Of a stretch of 64,000 bases of DNA, positions 1 through 8,500 are shown one piece after another. The stretch lies in the NCBI RefSeq assembly GCF_003148465.1, contig NZ_QGGI01000001.1:159170-223169 (forward strand), read 5' to 3'. A program made the position numbers and the translations under genes. Numbering within the stretch: the first letter of the stretch is position 1; each line of letters starts with the position of its first letter. This DNA comes from Oceanotoga teriensis (GTDB taxonomy: Bacteria > Thermotogota > Thermotogae > Petrotogales > Petrotogaceae). The notes beneath the pieces were generated by a model, which was not told where the DNA came from, did not search any database, and was given only the letters and a program-made list of their open reading frames with translations.

Positions 1-438
1 GTATATGCCTCTGGGTTTCTTGCTAAAAAAGAACTTGGAAATTTTCCAGTTGTTGGAAAATTTATGAAAGATCTTGGATCTATTTTAATAGATAGAAATG
101 ATCCAAAAAGTGGTGCAGCTTCATTAAGAAAATTTGCTAAAAGTGTGAAATCAGGAAAAATAATAACCATTTTTCCTGAAGGAACGAGATCTTTAGATGG
201 TAAAGTAGATGAATTTAAAAAAGGAACTTTAATGGTTCCTTATAGATATAAAGCTAATATTTTGCCAGTAACCATAAATGGAACACTCGATATAAGTAAA
301 AGAGGTACTTATATCTTTAAAAGATCTAAAAATGTTAGCATAAAAATACATGATATTGTTAATCCAGAAAATTTTGCTTCTGAAGGAGAATTAAGAGAAC
401 ATCTTAGATCCATAATATCAAATGATATAAAAATTTAA
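1..438 (+). CDS. plsC: 1-acyl-glycerol-3-phosphate acyltransferase, C-terminal part
   Basis: The open frame enters the window already running (frame 1, beginning VYASGFLAKKELGNFPVVG), so the N-terminus with the family's HX4D catalytic motif lies upstream. The visible part has the PlsC glycerol-phosphate-binding motif FPEGTRS (bases 172-192) followed by the usual K-G-T and P-V sequences. PlsC enzymes transfer an acyl group to the sn-2 position of lysophosphatidic acid at the membrane, making phosphatidate. The next gene follows 25 bp later on the same strand, suggesting co-transcription. An ATG at 64 is internal and should not be taken as the start. Confidence 0.9.
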   Translation, partial: VYASGFLAKKELGNFPVVGKFMKDLGSILIDRNDPKSGAASLRKFAKSVKSGKIITIFPEGTRSLDGKVDEFKKGTLMVPYRYKANILPVTINGTLDISKRGTYIFKRSKNVSIKIHDIVNPENFASEGELREHLRSIISNDIKI

Positions 439-463
439 ATTATAATATTTAGGGGGCTTTACA

Positions 464-1312
464 ATGAATTTATTTGATTACAAAAATTATTTTGAAAATG
501 AATTATTAAATTTTGTAAAACTCGAAATTTCTAATGAAGACATAAAAAAATCATTATTATATTCATTATCTTCTGGTGGAAAAAGATTGAGACCATGGTT
601 TATAAATTCAATATCCAATGAAATAAATGTTAAAGATACATTATTATGTGAAATAGCTATAGAAATACTTCATACAACATCTTTAATACATGATGATCTT
701 CCAGCAATAGACAATTCTAAACTTAGGCGTGGTAGAGAAACTAACCATATAAAATTCGGAGAATATAATTCTATTTTAACTGGAGACTATGGTTTTGTAT
801 TTCCTTCAAAAATATTAAAAAAACTACCTTATGGAAATAATATAAAATTAAACACAATAAACGCCTATTTAAATAGTACTTTAAGATTAATTGAAGGTGA
901 AACAGAAGATGTAATTTTTGAAAAAAAAGGAATTAACCCAGCCTACAAAGAAATAATTAACATGTATAAGAAAAAAACAGGAGAATTATTTGGATTATCT
1001 TTTAGTATACCTTTTATATTAAAAGGCGATGAAGATAAATCAAAAATATTTTATGAAAATGGTATTAAATTTGGTATTTCTTTTCAAATATATGATGATT
1101 TAAAAGATATTTTATATGATTCTAAAGAATTAGGAAAAGATGTTGGAAAAGATGAAAATAAAAAAACATTGATTTCTAAAATTGGAGTGGAAGAAGCTAA
1201 AAAATTTGCTGATGAAAATCTTCAAAATACTTTAATTTCTTTTAAATCAGAAAATTTACACCATACTCTAAAAAATATAATAGAATTAAAAAACATTATA
1301 GAAAAAAGATAG
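464..1312 (+). CDS. Polyprenyl diphosphate synthase (FPP/GGPP synthase type)
   Basis: Trans-isoprenyl diphosphate synthase of 282 aa, typical length. It condenses isopentenyl diphosphate with an allylic diphosphate to give C15-C20 products. Visible motifs: GGKRLRP near residue 38 (IPP binding), the first aspartate-rich motif in HDDLPAID followed by LRRGRETNH, and the second one YDDLKD around residue 210. The four-residue spacing inside the first motif (DDLPAID) is typical of bacterial IspA-type short-chain enzymes, but product length cannot be set from this alone. The start is ATG preceded by AGGGGG. It is 10 bp from the next gene. It would supply prenyl chains from the MEP pathway, of which IspD is also in this window. 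Confidence 0.88.
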   Translation: MNLFDYKNYFENELLNFVKLEISNEDIKKSLLYSLSSGGKRLRPWFINSISNEINVKDTLLCEIAIEILHTTSLIHDDLPAIDNSKLRRGRETNHIKFGEYNSILTGDYGFVFPSKILKKLPYGNNIKLNTINAYLNSTLRLIEGETEDVIFEKKGINPAYKEIINMYKKKTGELFGLSFSIPFILKGDEDKSKIFYENGIKFGISFQIYDDLKDILYDSKELGKDVGKDENKKTLISKIGVEEAKKFADENLQNTLISFKSENLHHTLKNIIELKNIIEKR

Positions 1313-1322
1313 GTGATATTAT

Positions 1323-3779
1323 ATGGCTGGGGAAAAAAAAGAAAAAGAAATAAAAGAAAACAAAAGAAAATTAAAGTTGAACTTTGATATAAAAAAATTA
1401 ATAAATTTTCAAAAGCTAAAATTGAATCTAAAAAGATTAAGATATAACAAAAAAGTTTTTATGATAATTATAATAAGTCTAATAATTATCATAGGTGTTG
1501 TAAGTTTTTTTATATTTATAAACTCAAATCAAAATTCTAAAGTTACTAAAATGATAAAATCTAAAGAATTAAGTGTTATAGTTCCTCAGGATGCTTTTAA
1601 TTCTGAAAAAAAATTTATAATTGAAGAAATACCTGAAAATTCTATAGAATATCAAAATTTAGTATCTTTAGGTAATTTTTATGGGAAAATTTATAATGTA
1701 AAACCAGAAGACGGAAAAGAAGAATCTTCTCTTATACCTCTGAAAGTAAGATATAAAATACCTCCAAATTTATATTTTGGAGATAATTTTATTAATTTTA
1801 CTTTAGGATATTCATCGGATGGAGAACCTCCTATAGTATCAGAATTTTCTGGTGCAAGAGTGATAAAAGAAAACAATACCTATTATTTAGAAGCCGAAAC
1901 TTTTCATCTATCTAAAATTGGTCTTATAGTAAAATCACCTCAAGAATCAGATTATGGAATGAAAACATTGATCGAAAAACCAGTGAGTATAGAACCTGAT
2001 GTTTTATTAATACCAGGTACAGATCTTAATTTCACGGGATATCTTTCTAATACTTCAACTTCTGAAAATCCTTATGGAAACAATTTCTGGAGTGTTTTAT
2101 TTCCAAAAAGGAGTATTTGGGAATACAAGTACCCTATGATAGATACCAAAAGTAAAGTATATTATGATTCTTATCTCGGATATTTAATAAGAACTGGTTC
2201 AAAAAGTTTTATAGAATTTGAAGCTAAGAGACTTGCACAACAATTAAAAAGATTTCCAAATAAAGAATTTGATATAGTAGCTCATGGAATAGGTGGGCTA
2301 ATAGCTAGATATGCTATCGAATCAGATAAAGAAATTAATAATGTTAAAAATATAGTTTTAATATCAACACCTAATAAAGGAACTAATTTAGCCAATCCAA
2401 TTTTTTATAATTTATTTTACGGTAAAAATAGCAAATTATTATCAAATGCATTTAATATTTCTGAACAAACTGCAATAAACATATCTTATAATACAAATTT
2501 CTTTTTAGAACAAATAAATTCATATTATGAAGATATTATGCCAAATTCTAAATTTTTAAATCAATTAAATTCATATGGAAAAAATGAAAACACGAGATAC
2601 CTCGCAATAGCTGGAAATAACCCAAAAATGTCTAAAGAACTTTCAAATTCTTCTATTTCAAAAATTTATCCTGAATTTTTGAATTCTAAAGGCGACGGTG
2701 TTGTTTCAGTAGAAAGTGCTTTACTTGAAAATGCTGATAAAAATCTTTTATATTCAAAAAATTTTTATGAAATGTATTCAAATCCAGATGTATTAGATAG
2801 TATTAAAAGATTTTTGAATGAATCGGTAGAAAAAATTGAAATAAAAGATTTTCAAGATGATGATTTTATAGAAACTTATACCGAAAAAGAGGCTAAAGAA
2901 AAGATCATAGAAGAAAATTATAGATATTTCAAACTTCCAGAACAGTATAATGAAGAAAACATATTAACTAATTTAAATACTTTAAGTAAAATTAATACTT
3001 CAAATTCTATCTTAAGAAAAATTGGGAATAAAATCCTTATAGAAACTGAACAGGGCATTTATTCAATTTATGGAGAAAAGATTTTTGATTCTATTATCAA
3101 AGGTGGAGTCGTATACAACAATAGATATTATGTATCTACAGATACAGGGATATATGTTAGTGATGATCAAAATGATTTATTTCTAAAAATATCAGATGAA
3201 ACGAAAAATGCAGATGAAATTTATTATATACCAGATAAAGGACTTTTATATATCGTTAATTCTTCCGATAAATCGTCTGTATACTTTAAAAATCAATTAA
3301 TAGATAACTCATCTAAATTAACAAAATTTAAAATATTAAATGATGATATATATTTAATATTTAATGATAAAATTTCTAAAATTGAAAATGATAGAATTGT
3401 TGATATAATAAACGAAAAATATTTAAAAGAAAATTTGAAAATTGATTTTGATAGTATAATTGATTTTGAAAAGAATAATGATTTATACTTTATTTTGACT
3501 TCTGATTATAAACTTTTAATGTTTGACCTAATAAATCTAAAAGGAGAAGTAATCGGCGATCAAGATATTGGAAAAGTAAAATTATTAAAAAAAGATAATA
3601 GACTATTTATAATAGGTTCTGATACTCTAACTTATATAGATTTAACTAATAGAATATTTAAAGGTAATTATCAAAGATTAAATTCAGATATACATGATAT
3701 AATGTTTATTGATAATGATGTTTATCTATTAAATAATGATATAAGGGGTTATGAAATATGGCTTGGAAAAATAAAATAA
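1323..3779 (+). CDS. Membrane-anchored lipase-fold protein lacking catalytic Ser and His
   Basis: 818 aa. A lysine-rich cytoplasmic start is followed by one membrane helix at about residues 45-68 and a large outside domain. Residues ~225-500 resemble the class 2/PGAP1-like alpha/beta hydrolase fold: a LIPGTDLNFTG oxyanion-type strand, a nucleophile elbow region AHGIGGLIARY, STPNKGT, and GDGVVSVESA before the last helix. The elbow normally reads GHSxGG; here the nucleophile position is Gly322. The place where lipases carry the catalytic His (KNFYEMYSNPDV) has no His. Residues ~540-818 are short repeated beta-strand units resembling a beta-propeller. The next gene starts inside its last 22 bp, implying translational coupling. 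Function unknown; probably a binding or scaffold protein, not an active lipase. Confidence 0.6.
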   Translation: MAGEKKEKEIKENKRKLKLNFDIKKLINFQKLKLNLKRLRYNKKVFMIIIISLIIIIGVVSFFIFINSNQNSKVTKMIKSKELSVIVPQDAFNSEKKFIIEEIPENSIEYQNLVSLGNFYGKIYNVKPEDGKEESSLIPLKVRYKIPPNLYFGDNFINFTLGYSSDGEPPIVSEFSGARVIKENNTYYLEAETFHLSKIGLIVKSPQESDYGMKTLIEKPVSIEPDVLLIPGTDLNFTGYLSNTSTSENPYGNNFWSVLFPKRSIWEYKYPMIDTKSKVYYDSYLGYLIRTGSKSFIEFEAKRLAQQLKRFPNKEFDIVAHGIGGLIARYAIESDKEINNVKNIVLISTPNKGTNLANPIFYNLFYGKNSKLLSNAFNISEQTAINISYNTNFFLEQINSYYEDIMPNSKFLNQLNSYGKNENTRYLAIAGNNPKMSKELSNSSISKIYPEFLNSKGDGVVSVESALLENADKNLLYSKNFYEMYSNPDVLDSIKRFLNESVEKIEIKDFQDDDFIETYTEKEAKEKIIEENYRYFKLPEQYNEENILTNLNTLSKINTSNSILRKIGNKILIETEQGIYSIYGEKIFDSIIKGGVVYNNRYYVSTDTGIYVSDDQNDLFLKISDETKNADEIYYIPDKGLLYIVNSSDKSSVYFKNQLIDNSSKLTKFKILNDDIYLIFNDKISKIENDRIVDIINEKYLKENLKIDFDSIIDFEKNNDLYFILTSDYKLLMFDLINLKGEVIGDQDIGKVKLLKKDNRLFIIGSDTLTYIDLTNRIFKGNYQRLNSDIHDIMFIDNDVYLLNNDIRGYEIWLGKIK

Positions 3780-4960
3780 TAATTATACTCATATTAATAA
3801 TAAGCATAACCTCCATAGCCTCAAATTATGAAAGTGCTTATACATTTTATTTATCTGGATTAAAAGCTTTTAGATCTGGAGATTATGAAGTTGCTGAAAC
3901 ATTTTTAATGAAATCACTGGAAAGTTCAGCCAAGATAGAAGCTGATATACCTGAAATAAAACTTTATCTTGGATTGTCAGCATTTCATAATCAAAAATAT
4001 GATTTAGCTGAACAATTGTTAAAATTATTTCCAGAAAATTCTCTTGCAAAAGAAGCTTTAAATTCAATAAAAAATAATAATTTAACTCAAGAATTAAATT
4101 TTGATGAATATAAAATAACCCAAGACTCAAGCCCAATTGAAGAAGAAACTAAATCTAATAACACAGGAACTTTCATAATCATAACTGTAATAATATTTAT
4201 TGTATCGGCCTTGATAAGTATAATGATGATATTTATATTAAGAAAAACAATGACTATAAAACCTAAAAAATCTGATATTACGGTTGAAGAAATTGCTGAA
4301 AAACAAATAGAAGAAACCCCAAAAATAAACTTAGAAGAAGTTATGAATCTAAAACTGGATAATTTAGATACCATATGGCAAAAATCTTCTGCATTAAAAA
4401 AACTTTTAGGTGAAATTGATGATGATATTGAAAACAATGAAATAAACGAAGAGAGCGCTACACTTGAAGACAAAACAGATCAATTAAAAGATTTAATTGA
4501 TGAATCTTTAAAAGAGGCAAATATAGATGAAATTGAAAGTCTTCTCAATAATTTAGAAGATAAATCATTTAATGAAAAAGATTCCGAAACAGATAATCAA
4601 GATACTGATGAAAAATTAATCGAATCAGAAAATAAAAATATTGATGAAAAATTGATTGAAACAGAAAATCAAAAAAATGATTTAAATATTGATTTTAAAG
4701 TAGAAGCAGAAGAAAATCAAAAATTATTAGATGAAATTGGTTCAAATATAAAAGCAGATACTGATTTAAATAATAAATTCAAGTCAATAATGAAAGAAGA
4801 TGAAATTGAATTAGTGCAAGAAGCTGAAACTGCTCTTGACTTAGAAAAATTGATACAAGATATAGAAGAATATAATAAAGAAAAAGGATCTAAAAAATAT
4901 TCTCAAACCCAATTAGATAAAATTTTTAAAAACAATTTTTTTAAAGTAAATATAAAATAA
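3758..4960 (+). CDS. TPR membrane protein with long acidic cytoplasmic tail
   Basis: 400 aa. An N-terminal signal or anchor helix (residues 5-22) is followed by two or three tetratricopeptide-like helices (about 25-105: AYTFYLSGLKAFRSGDYEVAE, then LYLGLSAFHNQKYDLAE), a second membrane helix at about 138-162, and a strongly acidic, probably coiled or disordered C-terminal part rich in E, D, N and K (about 170-390). The repeats LIESENKNIDEK and LIETENQKND lie within this tail. The start overlaps the preceding lipase-fold gene by 22 bp, so the two probably work together at the envelope. No enzyme motif is seen; function not recognised. Confidence 0.7.
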   Translation: MAWKNKIIIILILIISITSIASNYESAYTFYLSGLKAFRSGDYEVAETFLMKSLESSAKIEADIPEIKLYLGLSAFHNQKYDLAEQLLKLFPENSLAKEALNSIKNNNLTQELNFDEYKITQDSSPIEEETKSNNTGTFIIITVIIFIVSALISIMMIFILRKTMTIKPKKSDITVEEIAEKQIEETPKINLEEVMNLKLDNLDTIWQKSSALKKLLGEIDDDIENNEINEESATLEDKTDQLKDLIDESLKEANIDEIESLLNNLEDKSFNEKDSETDNQDTDEKLIESENKNIDEKLIETENQKNDLNIDFKVEAEENQKLLDEIGSNIKADTDLNNKFKSIMKEDEIELVQEAETALDLEKLIQDIEEYNKEKGSKKYSQTQLDKIFKNNFFKVNIK

Positions 4961-4990
4961 AAAAGTCCCTTCTAAGTGAAGGGACTTTTT
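4961..4990. terminator. Bidirectional intrinsic terminator
   Basis: A 12-bp perfect stem (AAAAGTCCCTTC / GAAGGGACTTTT) with a 5-nt loop. A run of T follows on the plus strand, and on the minus strand the stem also ends in T. It terminates the TPR gene on one side and the tRNA-Gly gene on the other. Confidence 0.9.
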
Positions 4991-5064
4991 GGAGCGGATA
5001 ATGGGACTCGAACCCACAACATCCAGCTTGGGAAGCTGGCGCTCTGCCATTGAACTATATCCGC
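4990..5064 (-). tRNA. tRNA-Gly (anticodon CCC)
   Basis: Read on the minus strand, a complete cloverleaf folds: acceptor GCGGATA/TATCCGC, D arm GTTC/GAGC, anticodon stem CCAGC/GCTGG with loop TTCCCAA (anticodon CCC), T arm GTGGG/CCCAT with loop TTCGAGT, discriminator T and an encoded CCA (4990-4992). The gene has its own promoter upstream and shares a hairpin terminator with the convergent gene. CCC reads GGG glycine codons, which are rare in such AT-rich DNA. Confidence 0.97.
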
Positions 5065-5076
5065 TTACAAGATATA

Positions 5077-5105
5077 ATTATAATACTAAAAAAAATAAAA
5101 ATCAA
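5077..5105 (-). promoter_or_regulatory. Sigma-70 type promoter of tRNA-Gly
   Basis: On the minus strand, -35 TTGATT (5100-5105), a 17-bp spacer, and -10 TATAAT (5077-5082). The -10 ends 12 bp before the mature tRNA 5' end, as expected for a short leader. Confidence 0.8.
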
Positions 5106-5125
5106 GTGTTAAGGAGGGATATTTT

Positions 5126-6019
5126 GTGCACAAAGATAAATATTTTAAAATAATGTCTATAAGCACCCTAACTATTTTTATTGTTGCTTGTATTACATTA
5201 TTACCACCGCGATTCAAGGGTAATATTTCTTATAATGATACTATTTTTACATTGGGTAGCATAAGCATAAAATGGTATGGTTTATTAATTTCTTCCTCTA
5301 TTTTAATAGCTACTTTAATTGCTTTAAAACAATCCAGAAGAGAAAAAATACTTGAAGATGATTTGATAAATGCAATAATAATAGGAATAGTAGTATCTGT
5401 GATAAGTGCAAGATTATATTATGTATTATTTAATCTCGATTATTTTTCAAAAAACCCCTCAGAAATATTAAAAACATATCATGGTGGAATGGCCATACAT
5501 GGAGCTATATTAGGTGCTATTTTATCAACTTATTTATATACCAAATTCAAAAAAAACTCTTCTATAAAATTTTTACAAGGAACAGATCTATTTACACATG
5601 TATTGCCTTTATCTCAAGCTATTGGAAGATGGGGAAACTTTTTTAATAATGAAGCATATGGTACTCCAACAAATCTTCCATGGAAAATGTTTGTAGAACC
5701 TCAAAATAGAATGCCAGGTTATGAAAAATTTGAATTTTTTCATCCAACATTTTTATATGAATCTTTTTTTGATCTTATAATTTTCTTAATTCTTTTATAT
5801 TATATTAGAAATAAAAGAGAGAAATTTGGTGAAGTAACAGCTCTTTATATGATGTTATATTCAATAATTAGAGGTAATATTGAACTTTTAAGAACGGATA
5901 GTCTATATATAGGAAATATAAAACAGAATGTATTAATAAGTATTGTACTTTTTATAATAGGTTTAATTTTATTTATAAATTTAAAGAAGAAAAGAAGTGT
6001 AAATATTGAAAAAAAATAA
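5126..6019 (+). CDS. lgt: Prolipoprotein diacylglyceryl transferase
   Basis: 297 aa polytopic membrane enzyme that moves diacylglycerol from phosphatidylglycerol to the lipobox cysteine of prolipoproteins. Seen in sequence: seven or so hydrophobic helices, the motif HGGMAIHGAILGA (around residue 120) and the Lgt signature GRWGNFFNNEAYG (around 170), which holds the family's invariant Arg, Asn and Glu. A GTG start (VHKDKYF) lies just after AAGGAGGGA. Its last codons overlap the next gene by 14 bp. Length matches the family. Confidence 0.95.
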   Translation: MHKDKYFKIMSISTLTIFIVACITLLPPRFKGNISYNDTIFTLGSISIKWYGLLISSSILIATLIALKQSRREKILEDDLINAIIIGIVVSVISARLYYVLFNLDYFSKNPSEILKTYHGGMAIHGAILGAILSTYLYTKFKKNSSIKFLQGTDLFTHVLPLSQAIGRWGNFFNNEAYGTPTNLPWKMFVEPQNRMPGYEKFEFFHPTFLYESFFDLIIFLILLYYIRNKREKFGEVTALYMMLYSIIRGNIELLRTDSLYIGNIKQNVLISIVLFIIGLILFINLKKKRSVNIEKK

Positions 6020-6824
6020 AATACTTAAATTAATAATAGTATTTTTAATTGTTTATCTATTATTAATTCCAGTAACTATAACTATTCAAAAAAATGATAC
6101 AATAAAAATATATAGCACTGGCTTCACTAAAATATTTACTTTTGATTATGAAACAGAAAATTTCAAAGAAAAAAATTTTATTTTTTATACACAAGAAAAA
6201 ATAAAACCAATTAATATAATAAACATTAAAAACTCTTTTTTAAGATTACAATATGGGGAAAAAATAATACAGAAACAAAAAAACATAAATTCAGCTTTAT
6301 TCATATATAATTCAAAATATGATATGAAATCAAATAAAAATTTTTATACCAATAAAAAATGGATATATGATGAAATACCTCTGATTGAAAATTTTTATTC
6401 ATATCTTCCTAAATTCAAAGATAATATTTATATATTATATCAACCATTCAAAAGATCTTTTAATATAATGCCAAATATATACATAGTAAATTCAAAGAAA
6501 GATATATATCATGAATTGACTCATTATTATTTTCCCGGAATTGTAAAAAAAAGTTCATTAAACGATGAATGGCCAGAAATTATTGCTGAATCTGTTTCGC
6601 TATTAAAATTAAAACAATTCGATGAAATGGCTTATAACAACGAAATAAATTTAAAAACATTAAATTTTTATGTTGAACCATATGGTAAAAAAACATTAAA
6701 TTTTTTAGAACTTATGAATTATTCAAAAAATAAAACTTTTAATTTTTTAAATTACATATTAAATAATTATAATAAATTAAATGATGAAGAATTCTATCAA
6801 ATAATTATTCGGGGTGATTTTTAA
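6006..6824 (+). CDS. Membrane-anchored HExxH metallopeptidase-like protein
   Basis: 272 aa starting at TTG, overlapping lgt by 14 bp. One N-terminal hydrophobic helix (about 8-27) anchors or exports a domain with YHELTHYYFP: His169-Glu170-His173 form the HExxH zinc motif. Candidate third ligands are Glu191 and Glu195 in EWPEIIAES, the arrangement of gluzincin peptidases. No named family is recognised. The position inside the lgt transcription unit suggests a role at the cell surface. Codon use is as biased to A/T as its neighbours. Peptidase activity is inferred from the motif only. Confidence 0.6.
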   Translation: MKKNKILKLIIVFLIVYLLLIPVTITIQKNDTIKIYSTGFTKIFTFDYETENFKEKNFIFYTQEKIKPINIINIKNSFLRLQYGEKIIQKQKNINSALFIYNSKYDMKSNKNFYTNKKWIYDEIPLIENFYSYLPKFKDNIYILYQPFKRSFNIMPNIYIVNSKKDIYHELTHYYFPGIVKKSSLNDEWPEIIAESVSLLKLKQFDEMAYNNEINLKTLNFYVEPYGKKTLNFLELMNYSKNKTFNFLNYILNNYNKLNDEEFYQIIIRGDF

Positions 6825-7783
6825 TGCTTAATTTATTTCTTATATTATTCGGATTAATATTATTGGCAAAGGGTGCTGATGTATTAATCGAAGGAGCTTT
6901 AGGATTTTCAAAAAAACTGGGAGTTTCTGAACTTTTTACTGGTCTTACACTTGTAGCTTTTGGAACAAGTGCCCCTGAATTAGTGGTCGGTATAAGTGCA
7001 TCTTTAAATAATTCTGGAATAGCTCTTGGTAATGTCTTAGGATCTAATGTATCCAATATAGCTTTAATACTTGGAATGGCAGTTTTAATAAAACCAGCTC
7101 CAATGGGAAAATCAACCATGAAATTTGAAATGCCTTTTTTAATAATAATTTCAACCGTAATTTTTTCTATGATAATTGAAGATTCAAGTGTTATAAGTAG
7201 ATTTGATGGACTAATATTAATATCTTTTTTATTAATTTTTATTATTTATTTATATATGATGGCAAAAAATGATAAAGAAGTTCAAAATCAATTATTAGAA
7301 GATATAAAAGATGATGAAAATGATGAAATGGGATGGACAAAAATAATTTTATTAAGTTCAATAGGTATTATTATGTTGGCAATTGGTGGAGACTTAACTG
7401 TAAACAATTCCATAAAACTTGCAAGAATAATAGGAATATCAGAATCTTTAATTGGAGTAACAATAGTTGCAGTAGGAACATCTCTTCCAGAACTCGTAAC
7501 GGCAATCGCAGCTTCAAAAAAAGGTTCTAATGACATCCTTTTAGGTAATATTATAGGATCAAATATATTTAACATATTAACAATAGTTGGAATTTCTTCT
7601 TTAATAAATGATATAAAACCTGATAGAGGATTGACTTTTGATGCTTTTTATTCATTAATACTTGCAATAATTTTATTGTTTGGTACTTTATTATCTAAAA
7701 AGAAAAAAGTAGGAAGACCTCTTGGATTTATTTTTATTTTAATGTATATTTTTTATATATATCAAAGTATAGTACTTGGATAA
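6824..7783 (+). CDS. Ca2+/Na+ antiporter, CaCA family (YrbG-like)
   Basis: 319 aa with about ten membrane helices built as two homologous halves. Each half carries the alpha-repeat signature of the family: GTSAPELVVGISAS with GNVLGSN in the first (about 48-85), and GTSLPELVTAIAAS with GNIIGSN in the second (about 220-260). The Glu in each PEL is the ion-binding residue in this superfamily. An acidic loop of about 25 residues sits between the halves. The start codon overlaps the previous stop (TAATG), indicating coupled translation. The ion could be Ca2+ or another cation. Confidence 0.9.
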   Translation: MLNLFLILFGLILLAKGADVLIEGALGFSKKLGVSELFTGLTLVAFGTSAPELVVGISASLNNSGIALGNVLGSNVSNIALILGMAVLIKPAPMGKSTMKFEMPFLIIISTVIFSMIIEDSSVISRFDGLILISFLLIFIIYLYMMAKNDKEVQNQLLEDIKDDENDEMGWTKIILLSSIGIIMLAIGGDLTVNNSIKLARIIGISESLIGVTIVAVGTSLPELVTAIAASKKGSNDILLGNIIGSNIFNILTIVGISSLINDIKPDRGLTFDAFYSLILAIILLFGTLLSKKKKVGRPLGFIFILMYIFYIYQSIVLG

Positions 7784-7795
7784 GGGGATGTAAAA

Positions 7796-8479
7796 ATGAA
7801 AATTGAAAATATAGGTCATTCAGCATTTTATATTCAATCAATCAAAAATATAATAATAGATCCATTTATAACAGGAAATACTCAGGCTAAAAAAAATAAA
7901 GATGATTTTGAAAAAATAGATTATATTTTAATTACACATGGACATGATGATCATATTGGAGATAGTATATATCTTGCAAAAAAAACAAATGCTAAAATAA
8001 TATGTAATTTTGAGATTGCATTATATTTACAAAAAGTTGGATTGCAAAATATACATCCAATGCATATAGGTGGTAGTTATAAATTTGAATTTGGAAAGGT
8101 AAAAATGACTTCGGCTCTTCATGGTTCATCAATAATAGACGGAAATGAAATAATATATGCAGGAAACCCGTGTGGATATTTGATTGAAATAGAAAACAAA
8201 AAAATATATCATGCTGGTGATACAGGTTTAAGTATGGAAATGCACTTATTAAAAACAGAAAATATAGATATAGCTTTATTACCAATAGGCGGAAATTATG
8301 TTATGGATATAGATGATGCTATCAAAGCCGTAGAAATTATTAACCCAAAATTTGTAATTCCAATGCATTTTAACACTTGGGATATTATTAGAGCTGATAA
8401 AAATCTATTCAAAAGTAAAGTAGAGTCTCTTGGAAAAAAATTTTTGAATTTAAATCCAGGAGAAATATTAGACTTTTAA
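7796..8479 (+). CDS. Metal-dependent hydrolase, UPF0173 / metallo-beta-lactamase fold
   Basis: 227 aa, the usual length of UPF0173 proteins. The metal-binding signature [10 protein letters not shown] is at about residues 44-53. Further ligands are visible in SALHGSS (about 104), HAGDTGL (about 140) and the terminal IPMHFNTW (about 182). The fold hydrolyses ester or related bonds with two metal ions; the physiological substrate of this subfamily is not known. Starts at ATG after GGGGATG, 12 bp after the exchanger gene, and the phosphatase gene follows closely. Confidence 0.87.
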   Translation: MKIENIGHSAFYIQSIKNIIIDPFITGNTQAKKNKDDFEKIDYILITHGHDDHIGDSIYLAKKTNAKIICNFEIALYLQKVGLQNIHPMHIGGSYKFEFGKVKMTSALHGSSIIDGNEIIYAGNPCGYLIEIENKKIYHAGDTGLSMEMHLLKTENIDIALLPIGGNYVMDIDDAIKAVEIINPKFVIPMHFNTWDIIRADKNLFKSKVESLGKKFLNLNPGEILDF

Positions 8480-8500
8480 ATAACTAATGAGGTGATTATT

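Noticed and set aside
1691-1876. Antisense open frames such as the one opposite the lipase-like gene, and similar ones throughout
   Set aside because: They lie fully inside confident genes, lack ribosome sites and recognisable motifs, and follow the codon bias of the gene on the other strand.
7333-7530. Same-strand frame inside the exchanger gene
   Set aside because: Out-of-frame shadow of the conserved second alpha-repeat, no SD.
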